A DNA stretch of 64,000 bases, from NCBI RefSeq assembly GCF_000471905.2, contig NW_006499799.1, positions 5,600,979-5,664,978 of the forward strand, read 5' to 3'. Origin of the DNA: Amborella trichopoda (Eukaryota > Streptophyta > Magnoliopsida > Amborellales > Amborellaceae). This document shows, piece after piece, positions 31,485 to 43,094 of this stretch; position 1 is the stretch's first letter; each line of letters begins with the position of its first letter. The notes under the pieces were generated by a model, which was given only the letters and a program-made list of their open reading frames with translations, ran no database searches and was not told the origin of the DNA. A program made the position numbers and the translations under genes.

Positions 31485-33660
31485 TATACCTGCAGAAGAC
31501 ATGGGAGAAGAAAGATGAGAAGTAGAAGAAGAAGAAGGAGAAGGGTCAGAAAGTGGGGAAATTTTAAGGTCGTTCCCCTCATCGGACTGATATAAGCGGC
31601 TTTTTACGTCATCACCAAGGTTGGACGTGTGCAGGGAATCTTTAGGTCTTTTACTTGCTTAGAATGTTGGGGAGTGCTTTTAACGTCATCACCCTCATTG
31701 GACGTGCTCTAAGTGGAAGATGGCGTAAGGACGTCCTCCTGATGAGAAGGAAGGAGGATCGTGCTATGGATAAAATCCAGTAAGGTTGGCAGTGGGGGAA
31801 GGGGCCTGAGAAATTCTTGCTAAACTGGCAGTTGAACCGTCTTGTTTCTCCGACGAGCAGCCCTTAGTACCTATCTCCTTCTGGTTTTCTGAGGTGGTGT
31901 TTGATTCGTCTGGCTAGGCTTGTGAACAGCCTTAGCTTGGTGAACTGCTTCTCTCCTCAAGGACTTGAGTCTGCTTTGCCGGTGGTGGACTATCCATGGA
32001 TGGGAAGTCAAGGGTTCAGCAGATTTTGAATCAATTTTAGGAAGGTCTTGTGTTGGGGGGTCCTCCTCTTGCACTGACGGAGCAGTGGCTTGGGGATCAC
32101 TTACTGGAACGTTGTAAAACTCCTAACATTCTCGCATTTTCTTTGCGAATATGTCATGGAAATTGGTGCATTCCCAGAGGTAATGACCTCTTATCTGGTG
32201 ATACGGGCACCAACGGTCCTCAGTCCCCTAAACAAGGTGTCAGGGTTGCCTTGCGGGCTTCGGTGTGATTATGCCTTTGTGAAGCATTATAACGAAGAGC
32301 GCGTGAAGGATACAAGGGGCTTCGTCTTCTTCTTGGATGGTTACTGCATGGGAGGCTTCTGCTGACCTGAAGGCCTTCTTTAAGTCTTCGAGCTTTATTT
32401 GACTCTTCTGGATTAGGGCCTCGATAATATCTTTAGCATGTAGAAGTCATTTGTGGGATGATTGATCCTTTTATGATAAGCGCAATAATTCACCTATGTG
32501 TCAAGGCCAGCTTGCTCAAGGAACTTGGCTTCTGGAAGCTGAATCATATTCTGTTCGAATAATAACTGGAACAGTGCAGGGATCCATTCCTTCTCGAAGG
32601 GGTAGACCTTGTTCTTATGCTGCCTAGTGAAATAATCATCTCGATTAAGATTCGCCGGCGGGGGTACTCGATTGTATGGTTGTTATTGCTTGCCTGCCTA
32701 AGGCATTGTCTTTGTTGTGCTCACCCCTTTGGAGAGGTCCAAAGTTTGGGAGGTGCCTTTTATGGATTAGTGACCGTGATGCTTGCATTGATTACTCCTT
32801 TCTGTTGGCTGCCCTGTGTGATGTTCCGAGAGATAATAATGACCCGGTTGTTCCCCGAGCTTGCAAGCTGTTGTCGTGACCCGCCATGGTGGCATGATAG
32901 ACTTTCTATGCAGACTGATTTAGAGATCTGCTCTGACATGGAAGTTGGATTAAAAGCCTCGACGTGTAGAGAAATTTCAGGTCACATGTTACGTACACAA
33001 GTTTGGACTGCATCCTTCTCAGGCATAGGATTGGGATGGCGAGCTTTGAACTGGTCCACGGGCCCATCAGGATCTTGAGTCAAGGTGAGAAGCTCAATAG
33101 TTTGAACCTCCCTCTCAACCTCATAGATGCGCTAATAGAACAATTTCTCCATCTCTTCCCATGTATGTACTGAGTTTGGGGGAAGTCGAGCATACTACTG
33201 CAAGCTTGGGCCGTCAAGGGTTTCAACAAACTGACGGAGAAGAAGTCTCCGTCAGTCGCTATATCTCGACATGCTGCCTGGAAGTGAGCACTATGCTGGT
33301 TTGAGGACGTGGTTCCGTTGAATAGAGGAAACTTCCCTTTCTTCTAATCTAAGGGAAATGAGACCTGATCGACGTATGAAGGGTACGGCCTTTGATAAGG
33401 CGTCGCACCCTGTATTCCCTGCATTTGTCTGTTCTTTAGGTTATAGGTCACCATAGCATCAATGTCTGCTTGAGAGATGGGGAGATGGACAAAATTGTCT
33501 TGTGAGGTAAAGGGAGGGGGCTGCCTTGGAGGTGCACCATCTGAGTGATGGGAATTGACCTCGTGGTTAACTGATCGGTGTGCGACGTCTATATGATCGA
33601 TCTTTTCCACCATTGCGTGCGCCATATCTTCGAATTTGTTCATACGCTCTTCCTCCTAGT
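31485..33660 (-). pseudogene. Element C gag remnant
   Basis: Minus-strand pieces match B's gag: 33643-33344 with ISQADIDAMVTYNLKNRQM and QRPYPSYVDQVSFP, and near 32540-32380 a Cys/His segment NYCAYHKRINHPTND followed by IEALIQKSQIKLEDLKK. Many frameshifts and stops. The protease is missing because the element is truncated at 31485. Confidence 0.6.
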
Positions 33661-34499
33661 TGCTAGGCTCGCTTACAACCATTACGCTAATTGTTTCTCT
33701 ATGAAGGTCAACGTCAGTTGAAGCAGAGGGCTTGTGAACTTGATGGGTCGTGCGCAGTAGATCGGTCAGTAGGGGGCCAGCATGACCCGACTAGACTCGA
33801 CTCTTGTATGCCAATTGTGTGAGAACTGGTTCTTGAGGGTGCTGGGACCGTGGCTGCTGAGTGGCTGGGTCATCTTCTATGACACTAACCACAGTGCAAG
33901 GCTCCTGGCCTTCTTCTTCAGGCTTCGTCATTTGAAGACGAGAGAAGCAATTCAGGTGGAGCGAGTTATCAGATCTGGTTGCCCTGACCTCCATGGTCAG
34001 AATTTACAAACCTCTATCATGCTTAGCTTTGAGCCTTTGATGGACCTCGCATCAAAACTGTGATCAGGACAACGGCTAGTCTGCTCTTCTTGTACAAGAG
34101 AGAGTTGTCTCCATCTGGTGCGATAAAGGATGAGCGCCAAGGATTGGGGTCATCTTGGGCCGGGGAGGATGAAGAACTCGATCTTCTATTAGGTCATTAC
34201 CCTGAGCTCTCTTGTGGGCTCCAGAGACACGACCAAAATGATGGGGCTGGTTCAGGATGGTACTCTTGGGGAAAGTCTTCGAATACCAAGGCTGAAGATG
34301 CTTGCTCGAAGAAGTAGGAGCAGTTGACTCATGAGGAGGTCTAAGTCAAGGGTGAGGGGATGTCTATGCAGGCGACACGTGTGCTCCCCTTGAAGAAGGA
34401 TCATGGGGGACCTGAGGGTCAGCCCAGGCTTGGGCAAGTGATCTGGCCTTAGGAGGTCGAGAACTGCGAGCAAGTGTCTGTAAGAGAACACGTGGAGAC

Positions 34500-35198
34500 C
34501 TACCCCTTACAGGGCAAACTTGTGTGTGCGGAGTAGGAGGACGAGGAGGTCGTCTCCTGTGTACTCGGGTTGGCGCAATGACGGCATTGCCTTGAGTGGT
34601 GGGATGCATATAAGTAGCATGTGTAGGACCTGACCTTGGGAGGTTTGATTCTGAACGCAGACTCGAGGTAACATAAGAGTTTCCCAAGGTGTGGCTCAAG
34701 TGGGTGACCCACGAGCCTTATAGTGTGTGTGAGAGGTGGAGGCCACAGTATATCCGCCTCTATGTGTCGAGCCTCAAGGAATAGAGACTCGTGATGGAAC
34801 AGGAATGTGGGGGGCAGCCTTGCGACGACCCATAGAAGTAATGACAATTGCTTGCCTTCTGCAGAGAGGGACTGGGCAGCCTTTCGACGTACCTCGACAG
34901 TACGATCGACAAGTGACTTGTCGGTGGCTGGGTGCATGCTGTGTGTGGCAACAGACATGATGTCAATGCAGGGTTCCTTGGCGAAGGTTCCACCAGAGCG
35001 AGGAGATGATGAGAGAGGGACCTTCAAGTCCCTCCTTACACTGATCCAGGTTAAGACTTGGGAGCTAGACAAGGGGTCTTTGCTCAAAAGGATGGTTGGG
35101 AACGAAGTTAGAGGAACTTGTTCCCTAAGGACACTCGCGAATGCAGGGATGAGAAAATCCTTGATCCGGATGAATGGGTTATAGAACCCGCAAGCCAT
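34500..35198 (-). CDS. Element C leader reading frame, 232 codons
   Basis: An uninterrupted minus-strand frame starts about 95 bp after the LTR end and precedes gag. It begins MACGFYNPFIRIKDFLIP and contains LREQVPLTSFPTILLSKDP and VLTWISVRRDLKVP. The same words, with changes, occur at the same place in element B. No known domain is recognised. Some large Tat-lineage elements carry an extra ORF upstream of gag, so this could be such an ORF1, or simply conserved leader DNA that happens to be open. The C-terminal half is less convincing. Confidence 0.4.
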   Translation of the reverse strand: MACGFYNPFIRIKDFLIPAFASVLREQVPLTSFPTILLSKDPLSSSQVLTWISVRRDLKVPLSSSPRSGGTFAKEPCIDIMSVATHSMHPATDKSLVDRTVEVRRKAAQSLSAEGKQLSLLLWVVARLPPTFLFHHESLFLEARHIEADILWPPPLTHTIRLVGHPLEPHLGKLLCYLESAFRIKPPKVRSYTCYLYASHHSRQCRHCANPSTQETTSSSSYSAHTSLPCKG

Positions 35199-35273
35199 AA
35201 ATGATGTGTGAATACAGAAAATAAAAAAGAGAAACTAGCCAAACAAGTACGATTTGATTAAGGGGTAGTAAGT

Positions 35274-35293
35274 CCCCAGTGGAGTCACGAAGC
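35274..35293 (-). other. Primer-binding site region of element C
   Basis: On the minus strand GCTTCGTGACTCCACTGGGG follows the LTR end, at the same place as in element B. Confidence 0.45.
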
Positions 35294-36108
35294 TGATTAA
35301 GTGCATCGATCTCTCTACCCAGATCTGGATGATCCGGCGGCACGCATCTCAAGTGTCAGGGGAGACTTGGGACGTTTTGAGATAGCTCTCTCCGAAACCT
35401 CGTTCGAGAACGACAGTAGGTATTACCAACCGATGAGAGAGGAATTTAAGGTGGGTTCGAGACTTACTCGGGCTAGCTCGCGTGGGCACCCTCTTAGATC
35501 ATGAAGAAAGTCCCCCCAGTTGTAAAACTAGTTCGGAATCGCCTCCCTTGGCTTGTATTCTCCTGGTTTCTACAATCACATATATATGGAAAATCTTATA
35601 AGATAGGTGGGTCAACAAACCTCACCTTACCTCTTTGGTGAACGTACCCAAGTGTGCACATTCATAAGAAGAAGAGAAGAATAAGAGAAGGAAGATGGGG
35701 CAGGGAAGAATTTGATTAGGCGAGGAGATCAGCACAGTGACTAAGCTGGTAAGTAATTGGTCTGATGTGGCAGTAAAACAGGCTCGGTAACTCTGACCGG
35801 CTCAACAGATTTACTACTAGACATTAATACCGATACTGACCAGCTAGACTCGATGGTTAGTCTGTTGTGGTAATAAAGCGGGCACAATAATTTTGGCACA
35901 ACAACATTACGGCTAAACAACAGGGCTACCATAAGAGGCTAATCTCAACCCCTCTTAGTCAAACGAAAGGATAATGGAAGGCATGGAAATCATAAAGAGA
36001 GAATAAGAAGTAAGAGAATAAGAGGAGAAGAGAAAGAAAGAGCAGAAGGGAAAGAAAGAAGGAGAAGAGTGTGAGAGAAGAAAGAAGGAATGAGAGAGGA
36101 GGGAGAAG

Positions 36109-36608
36109 GACACAGTCGGTGCCAGGCGTCGCCGGTTGTGTTAGAAGAAGAAGAGAAAGATGACACAGTCGATGCTAGACATCGCCAGCTGTGTTAGAAG
36201 AAGAAGAGAGAGAGGACACAGTTGATGCTAGGTATCGTCGGCTGTGTTAGAGAGACAGTGGGTAAGAAGGAGAGAGAGAGGACACAGTCGGTGCTAGGTA
36301 TCGTCGGCTGTGTTAGAGAGAGGGGGCAAGAAGGACACAGTCGGCACTAAGCATCACCGACGATGTTTCTTAAGAAGAGAGGAGAGAGAAAGACACAGTT
36401 GGTGCTAACCATTGCTAGCTGTGTTTTAAGAAGAGCGGAGAAAGAAAGACACAGTCGGCACTAGGCATTGCCGGTTGTGTTTTAAGAAGAGCGGAGAGAG
36501 AAAAACACAGTCGGTGCTAGGAATTGCCGATTGTGTTTTAAGAAGAGCGGAGAGAGCAAAACAGAGTCAACGCTAGGCATTGTCAGCTATGTTTTAAGAA
36601 GAAGAACA
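36109..36608. repeat. Hairpin array: nine units in element C LTR
   Basis: Each unit (53-64 bp) has ACACAGTCGG.GCTAGG near its start and CCG.CTGTGTT about 25 bases later, pairing as ACACAG/CTGTGT stems, with a GA-rich spacer (AAGAAGAGCGGAGAGAGAAA). Some units replace the G-C pair by G-T, which still pairs in RNA. Confidence 0.8.
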
Positions 36609-36815
36609 GAAAGGAGATAGGGATGAGAAGAAGAGAGAGAAAGAGAGATAGAGACGAGAAGAAGAGAGAGAAAGAGAGATAGAGATGAGAAGAAGAGAGA
36701 GAAAGAGAGATAGAGATAAGAAGAAGAGAGAAAGAGAGATAGAGATGAGAAGAAGAGATAGAAAGAGAGATAGAGATGAGAAGAAGAGAGAAAAGAGGGG
36801 AGGAGAGAGAAAGCT
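36609..36815. repeat. GA-rich tandem repeat (AGAGATAGAGATGAGAAGAAG)
   Basis: A 27-32-bp unit of purines with T is repeated about six times. Reading frames across it (Arg/Glu/Lys-rich) are repeat artefacts. Confidence 0.7.
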
Positions 36816-38187
36816 ACCTTATCAAAGGGACCGACCATTTTTCTCTCTCTCCTCTCTCTCTAAGAGGCCCCCATGAGCTTAAGCAAAAATGAAGTCTTTA
36901 TTGAATCTTTAAGAATTAACCCAAGGGAAATTTACAATTTGGATTTACTTGCTTATATAGAATTGGGTCCAAACATGGGTGCAAAAGGACTGCTTTGCCC
37001 CTGCCTAACAATGTGTGGAATTTCAAAACAGTCCCTGTTGTTGCGTGATCTTCCATTACTTATCCAGGGTTGTTTTGATGCCCGTTTGATTGAAAGATGA
37101 TTGTTTTCTTGTGGGGCTCGGCATGGCGATCGATTTGATACCAACTTGGAGCCATGAATCATGTTTTTAAGCGATGATCATGAAACTTGAAATTTTCTTA
37201 AATCTTGAAAACTTTGGATCGATTGTGTACTCGTTTCTTAATGCTTTTTTTCAGTTTCTTCGTTGAATCACACTAAGCACGCCATCATAATCATGTTGCA
37301 ACAAACGCAGCTCGATTTCGTATCCGAATGAAGATTTTGTCATCTTGAGTTTTTGGCCGGAATCTTGAAATCCGGTGGCTAGAATTTACCGCAGCTTCGA
37401 CGCCTCTGTATGTGAAATCCAACCGTTCATCACACGCCGCATTCGACTAAAGATAGCCACAGACCTCACGCACATAATGCAATTGGTTTCATGCCAATCG
37501 GGTATGCAAGCGTCATGATTTGGCCGCTCGAGTGAGGCGTGCTGCTGCAGAATTTTTTGTATTTTTTTTCACGGATCAGCAACTTCTCTCTAGTTTTTAT
37601 CCCTGCTCGGGCATCGTCACATGGCATACCACATATCGAAACACTTGTCTTGATGAGATGAGCATGCTCATAAAATTTGATAGTAATCCGACTTGGAACG
37701 AGTGAGATATAGGCCCCGAAAGTTACTGATCGTGACTGTAAAAACAACCACCTTTAATGGTGTTTTGGGCAGGGTGGCCACACGGGAATAGTGTGCGGCC
37801 TATCTCTTTTGGTATTTTACCCATAACTTTGTCTTGGAGTGCCCGATTAAGCCGAAACGTGGCCTATAGAAGTTTTCGACCATGCCGAATTCAATGGCGG
37901 TGGTTTCACAACTGTTTGACATACCAAAAATATAGTTCTAGTTACGGGGTCCATTTCAGGGTGTTAGAGGCCGATTTTACCGAAATTGTTTCTTTGTGTT
38001 CACTGCCTTAGGCATGTCTGATCGTGATGAAACTTGGCAGATGGCATTTTGGACTCTGTTGAAGATCTTGACCAATTATGGGGCCATTCTGAGACTGTCA
38101 AAATTTCCACTGTTTTGTAGGCTTTATTGACCTACTTCCTCTTTATTCTGCATCGTAGACTAAGGTGCTGAAAAATACATTCAAACA

Positions 38188-41051
38188 CCTAGAGTAAGGA
38201 AAAAAAGAAAGGGGTGAGGTAGAGGGAATGACCTAAACAAGGAGGAAGGGTTTGAAGGCTAGTATGTCTTTCAACTAGTTCTTCAAAGAAAAGTGGGATG
38301 GAGGTTGGTTTGGATTTCACCCAACTCTTAGAGGAAAAGAATAATAATTTTTTAAAAGAGAAGGAGAAGAAAATAAATGAAAGAAGTGATGAAGGTAGCT
38401 TGGCTCTCGCTGAACGTTCGAAAAATTGAGTCGTTTGACTCGACTGGTAGGCGTGCATAATGACAAGACTAGCGCGACAATTGGTCTGGCGTAGTAGCTA
38501 GACAGGCACTGTGACTGGACCAGCACAACGGCTAAACTACTCAACGACCAGACGTGGCGACTAATCTAGCACAATGGCTGGTCTTGTACGGCAGCGAGAC
38601 GGGCACGGTAACAAGTCCGGCACAACGACTAAACTACTTGACAATAAGACAGACATGGCGACTAACCTAGCACGGTGACTAGTCTGGTGCAACAAATAGA
38701 CAGGCACGGTAACTAGTCCGGCACAACGACTAAACTGCTCGACATCAGGACTAGCACAACAGTGCAAGACTCAACCTGCCTCTGGTTAAACAAGCAAAAG
38801 GAGAAAAGAGAGAAAGGAAATCATATCCAGTATTAGTGTGTGCTGCCTTGCGGGGAAGAAAGTGGGAATGGAGAAGAATCACGCTCGACGGTGTTCACTG
38901 TCGTGCACAACAGTCAAAGAGAAAGAATAGAAAATCACGCACGACATTTGCACTGCCGTGCGCAACCGACAGAAGAGGAAAAGATTGTCATGCTCTGCAG
39001 TATGCACTGTCGTGCGCAACAAACTGAGAGAGAGAAGGAGATCACGCCTGGCATTTACACTGCCACGCACAATGGACAGGGAGAGAAGAGATCGTCACGC
39101 TCGACAGTACGCACTATCATGCGCAATAGATTGAGGAAGAGAAGGAGATCACACTAGGCATTTGCACTGCTATGCGCAATGGACAGGGAGAGAAGATATC
39201 GTCGCTCTCGGCAGTATGCACTGGCATACACAATAGATTGAGGAAGAGAATGAAATCACGCCTGACATTTACACTACCACGCGCAATGGACTGGGAGAGA
39301 AGAGATCGTCAAGCTCGGTAGTAGGCAATGTTGCGCGTAGTAGACTGAAAAAGAGAAGAACATGAGATGAGAAAGAAATAGAGAGAAAAAGAAAGAGAAG
39401 AGAAAGGAAACGAAATAAGAAAGAGAGAAAAGGAAAAAGAGAAGAAAGAAAAGGAAAGAAGAAAGAGAGAAAGGGAAAGAGAAAAAAAAAGAGAAAAGGA
39501 AAGAAGAAAGAAAGAAAATGATAGAAAAAAGAAGATGGAGAAAGAAGAAAGAAAAAGAAGAGAGAGAAAGATAAGAGAGAGAAAGAAGAGAGAGGAAGTT
39601 TATGTTATTCTTGAGGGTACCACCAAAAGTCTTCTCTCTCCTCTCTCTCTTTAAGACGTGACCAAAATCTCAAGCAAAAAGTAGAATTTTTATTAATGAA
39701 ACTTGAATCATTTTATATGAGGTGCGTGCTTGTTTATATAGAAGTGGGGCCCAAAGGTGGAACTAAACTTAAAAGTATACCTAATTGCTAAATAATAATA
39801 ATTAAGTGAATTAAAAAAATTTCCAAGAAAATAGGGCAAAATGATGATTTTTCCCCTGCATCAACAATCCATGAAACTCCAATTGAGTCCCTATTGTGCC
39901 CAAGAACTCTTGCGATCTTCCTGGGTTGGTTCGGAGTCTTTTTGGTCTCCGTTTGGTTGAAAGATGATTCTTTTCTTGATCGGCTCCAGAAGATGATTGT
40001 TTTGATACCACTTTCGAGCCACCAATCGGGTCTTTGGGCCACGATCATGAAGTGCGAAACTCACGAGAAACGTGTGATCTTTGTTTAAAGACTACGTACA
40101 TTTCTTGGTGTTTTTCGATGATTTCTTCGCTGAATATCGATGAGCAGAGCACTTGGCAACGAACGAGGCTTGATTTGGTGCGCGAACGAAGATTTTTCAT
40201 TTTTTGATCTTTTGGCCAGAATTTGGTTTTCGGTGGCCGGTAAGTGCAGCAAATTTGTAGTTTTTGCACGTCAAATCTAGTCGTCCTTCACATGCGAGGT
40301 TCGGCTCTGATGAAGCCTCGAACCTCATGCTCATATTGGGTTTGATTTTGTGTCAATCCGACATGCGAACGTCGTGATGTGGCCACTCAATCGAGGTGCA
40401 CTCCTGCTTGAAAATCTGCAACCTTTCCTTGAATCGCGATCTTCTCTCGTCTTTTTCTCCCAGCTCGGGCCATGACATGGGTCGTGACATATATCAAAAT
40501 GCTCGGGTCGACAAGACGAACACGCCCATAAAATTTGAGCTTGATCTGACTTGGGATGAAAGAGATACATTCTTTCAAAGTTAAGCCCGAAACCCATGAA
40601 CATAATTTCCATTAATAGAAACTGATTCATTGAGGGTGCATGGTAATAGCGTGTGACCTACCCATTTTGGGTAATTTGGCCATAACTTGGTTCAGGAACA
40701 TCTTATCAAGTCGAAACTTAGTCCCTAAGGGCTTTCAGATGTTTTGGATCCAATGACGATGGTCCCACTATCATTTGATGCTCTAGTAATAGGGTTGTAG
40801 TTATAAGGTCCATTTCAGGGCAATAGAGGCTGATTTTCCCAAATTTGTTGCTTCGTCTGCACTACCTTAAACTCGTCGGATTGCAACGAAACTTAGCAAG
40901 TGTTCTTAGGAGACCTTTATCAACATTATTAATCCTTCATGGGATATTCTGAGACTGTTGGAAATTTCACTTCTGGATTAAGGCTTTATTGTCCTGGCTT
41001 CTCTTTATTCCGCATTGGGGATACAAGGTGATGAAAATTGCCCTCAAACAC
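38188..41051 (-). repeat. Element B 5' LTR, main part
   Basis: Collinear with about 14005-16964 of the left LTR, including a nine-unit hairpin array (38880-39360), a purine tract (about 39345-39600) and the unique right part. It ends GCCCTCAAACA, followed by CCCGG, the right target-site duplication. Confidence 0.8.
38880..39360. repeat. Hairpin array: nine units of about 53 bp (right LTR of B)
   Basis: Same unit types as at 14680-15320 but three units fewer, so the array changed length after insertion. Confidence 0.8.
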
Positions 41052-42530
41052 CCGGATCTGTTGAAAGAGCTGAGGTTCCACCCTTATACCTGCATTTATT
41101 CCTACCCCATCACTAGGGGGTAGTGTTGGGCACCAATCCACTTCATCTTCTATCAGTTTCATCTCCCATACCATAATGTGAGCCACTGACACCACGGGCT
41201 TCCTACTCAAGACGTCTACCATGATGTTTGTCTTACCTGGGTGATAGTTAATGGTGCAATCATAATCATTCAGTAGGTCCATCCATCTTCTTTCCCTCAT
41301 ATTCATCTCTTTTTTAGAAAATAAATACTTGAGGCTCTTATGGTCCGTGAATATATTAAATTGGGCCCCATAGAGGTAATGTCTCCAGACTTTCAAGGCA
41401 AATACTACAGTCGCAAGTTCCAAATCGTGGGTTGGGTAATTTTTCTCGTGCTGCTTTAACTGTCTAGAGGCATAAGCTATGACCTTCCCTTGCTGCATTA
41501 ACACTCACCCAAGTCCCTTATGAGAAGCGTCGGTGTAGACCACAAAACCTTTGTTTCCTTCGGATAAGGTTAATATTGGAGCCGTAGTTAATCTCTTCTT
41601 TAATTCTTGAAAACTCTTCTCACAGTCATCCGACTATACAAATTCACCTCCTTCCGAGTCAAGCAAGTCAGGGGAGTGTTATCTTTGAAAAACCTTCTAC
41701 AAAACGCCTATAGTATCTAGCCAGTCTCAGAAAACTACGGCCTTCCGTCACATTTGTTAGCCTTCTCCACTTAAGTACGGCTTCAATTTTGCAAGGGTCA
41801 ACTGCGACCCCGTCCTTAGAAATAACGTGCCCAAGGAAGGCCACACTTGGAAGCCAAAACTTGCTCTTCCCTAGCATAGCATATAACTTCTCTGTCCTTA
41901 AGGTCTAGAGGGCCATTCTTAAATATCGTTCATGTTCTTCTAGATTCCTTGAGTATACCAGAATATTATCTATAAAAACCACTACAAAATCATCCAGAAA
42001 GGGCTTAAAAACTATATTCATCATATCCATAAAGACAGCCGGGGTATTTGTTAACCCGAACGACATTACTAAGAACTCATAGTGACCATATCGAGTCCTG
42101 AATGTGGTCTTGGGGATATCTTCTTCCTTGAATCACAACTGATGATAACCTGACTAAAGGTCAATTTTTTAAAACACTTGGGCCCCTTGGAGTTGGTCGA
42201 AAAGGTTGTCAATTCTTGGAAAGAGGTACTTATTCTTTACAATGACCTGGTTCAACTGTCGATAGTCTATACAAAGCCTCAAAGACCCATCTTTTTTTTA
42301 ACAAATAAGACAGGCACACCCCAGGGTGAAACACTAGGTCGAATGAATCCTTTCTCCAACAATTCTTGCAATTGTTCCTTCACTTCCTTTAATTCCACTG
42401 GGGCCATCCTATAAGGGGCTTTACAGATGGGGGTAGTGCCAGGGGCCACATTTATCTCAAATTCTATTTCCCTAACCGGAAGTAGAGAGGTTAACTCTTC
42501 AAGAAAAATCGATGGATATTCCCTCACCAT
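41052..42530 (-). pseudogene. Element A reverse transcriptase and RNase H
   Basis: Minus strand. RT starts with [20 protein letters not shown], then [20 protein letters not shown] and [10 protein letters not shown], and continues to GHVISKDGV.VDPCKIEAV near 41800. The catalytic YxDD-type motif reads FIDNILVYS near 41965: the second Asp is Asn, which should abolish polymerase activity. RNase H (41504-41052) is open: [32 protein letters not shown] and [11 protein letters not shown]. It stops at the element B junction just after an EPQLFQQIR segment that normally leads to the integrase zinc region. Two or more stops lie in the RT part. Confidence 0.85.
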
Positions 42531-42560
42531 CGGTATTTATTCTAACTTGGACCGGACCTC

Positions 42561-43090
42561 CTAATTGTCTACTACATAAGCTAAATACCCAACACATCTT
42601 TTGACCAGAAACCGGGAAGCCCAAAGAGCTGAGATGAAGTGCATAAGAGAAACATCCTTGAGGCCAACAAGGTTCAACTCATGCTGGTTTGGGCATCTAA
42701 GGGTTACAGTCTTATCATGACAATTTACTATAGCATGATGTGTGGACAACCAGTCCATGCCCAAAATAACATCAAAGTCTTGGATGTCTAACAGTACTAA
42801 ATATATAAGCAGCACACACCCTTCAAGTAAAACCCCACAGTGTTTGTAAACAATATCAATTTCTATAGATTCCCCCATAAGTGTGCATACTACTAATGTC
42901 TAGTCAAGAAGTGAGGTCTAGTATATATGTGGCATGCAAAGTGAGGTGCAACAAAAGAGTGTGTAGATCCAGGATCAACCAGAGTTTTAGCTTTCATGCT
43001 ACAAATGGAGAGCGTACCTCCGAATACAGAGGCAGATACCTTGGCTTCTTGTTCTGTGAAGGCAAATACCCGACCTTGAGTCTTCGATCG
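42561..43090 (-). pseudogene. Element A aspartic protease
   Basis: Minus strand. The active-site segment (near 42980) reads LVDPGSTHSFV: the catalytic Asp is kept, but the following Ser/Thr is Pro. After two stops, an open frame of 105 codons (42878-42561) continues with a YLVLLDIQDFDVILGMDWLS flap-to-end region typical of Ty3/gypsy proteases. Confidence 0.75.
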
Positions 43091-43094
43091 GTTT

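Larger units (their letters stand above)
31485..38187 (-). mobile_element. Element C: truncated relative of B inside B's 5' LTR
   Basis: 31485-35293 is collinear with 27230-31051 of element B (leader and gag), and 35294-38187 is an LTR with the same design as B's but clearly diverged. The element has a 5' LTR, primer-binding site, leader and part of gag, but no protease, antisense gene or 3' LTR. The left junction is inside coding sequence, so the 3' part was deleted together with about 50 bp of the host LTR of B. No target-site duplication can be assigned for that reason. Confidence 0.65.
35294..38187 (-). repeat. Element C 5' LTR (2894 bp)
   Basis: Begins TGATTAAGTGC, ends CATTCAAACA. It shares layout with B's LTR: a short-repeat block, a hairpin array (36109-36608), a purine tract (36609-36815) and a CCATTTCAGGG.TGTTAGAGGC-type right part. 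The sequence of the hairpin array is unrelated to that of B. Confidence 0.7.
13528..41051 (-). mobile_element. Element B: Tat-like, pol-deficient LTR retrotransposon carrying an antisense gene
   Basis: LTRs begin TGGTTAGG and end in CA on the plus strand. The element lies on the minus strand: the primer-binding site and gag are beside the right LTR. The internal region (16965-31051, about 14.1 kb) encodes gag, a zinc-knuckle-like segment and an aspartic protease. I find no reverse transcriptase, RNase H or integrase. Beyond the protease linker it has a long plus-strand plant-mobile-domain gene and about 3.8 kb of tandem-repeat-rich DNA before the 3' LTR. Extra antisense genes between pol and the 3' LTR are known in Tat-lineage elements, which is why I assign it there; with pol missing it resembles a large non-autonomous derivative. 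The right LTR is interrupted by element C. Confidence 0.7.
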
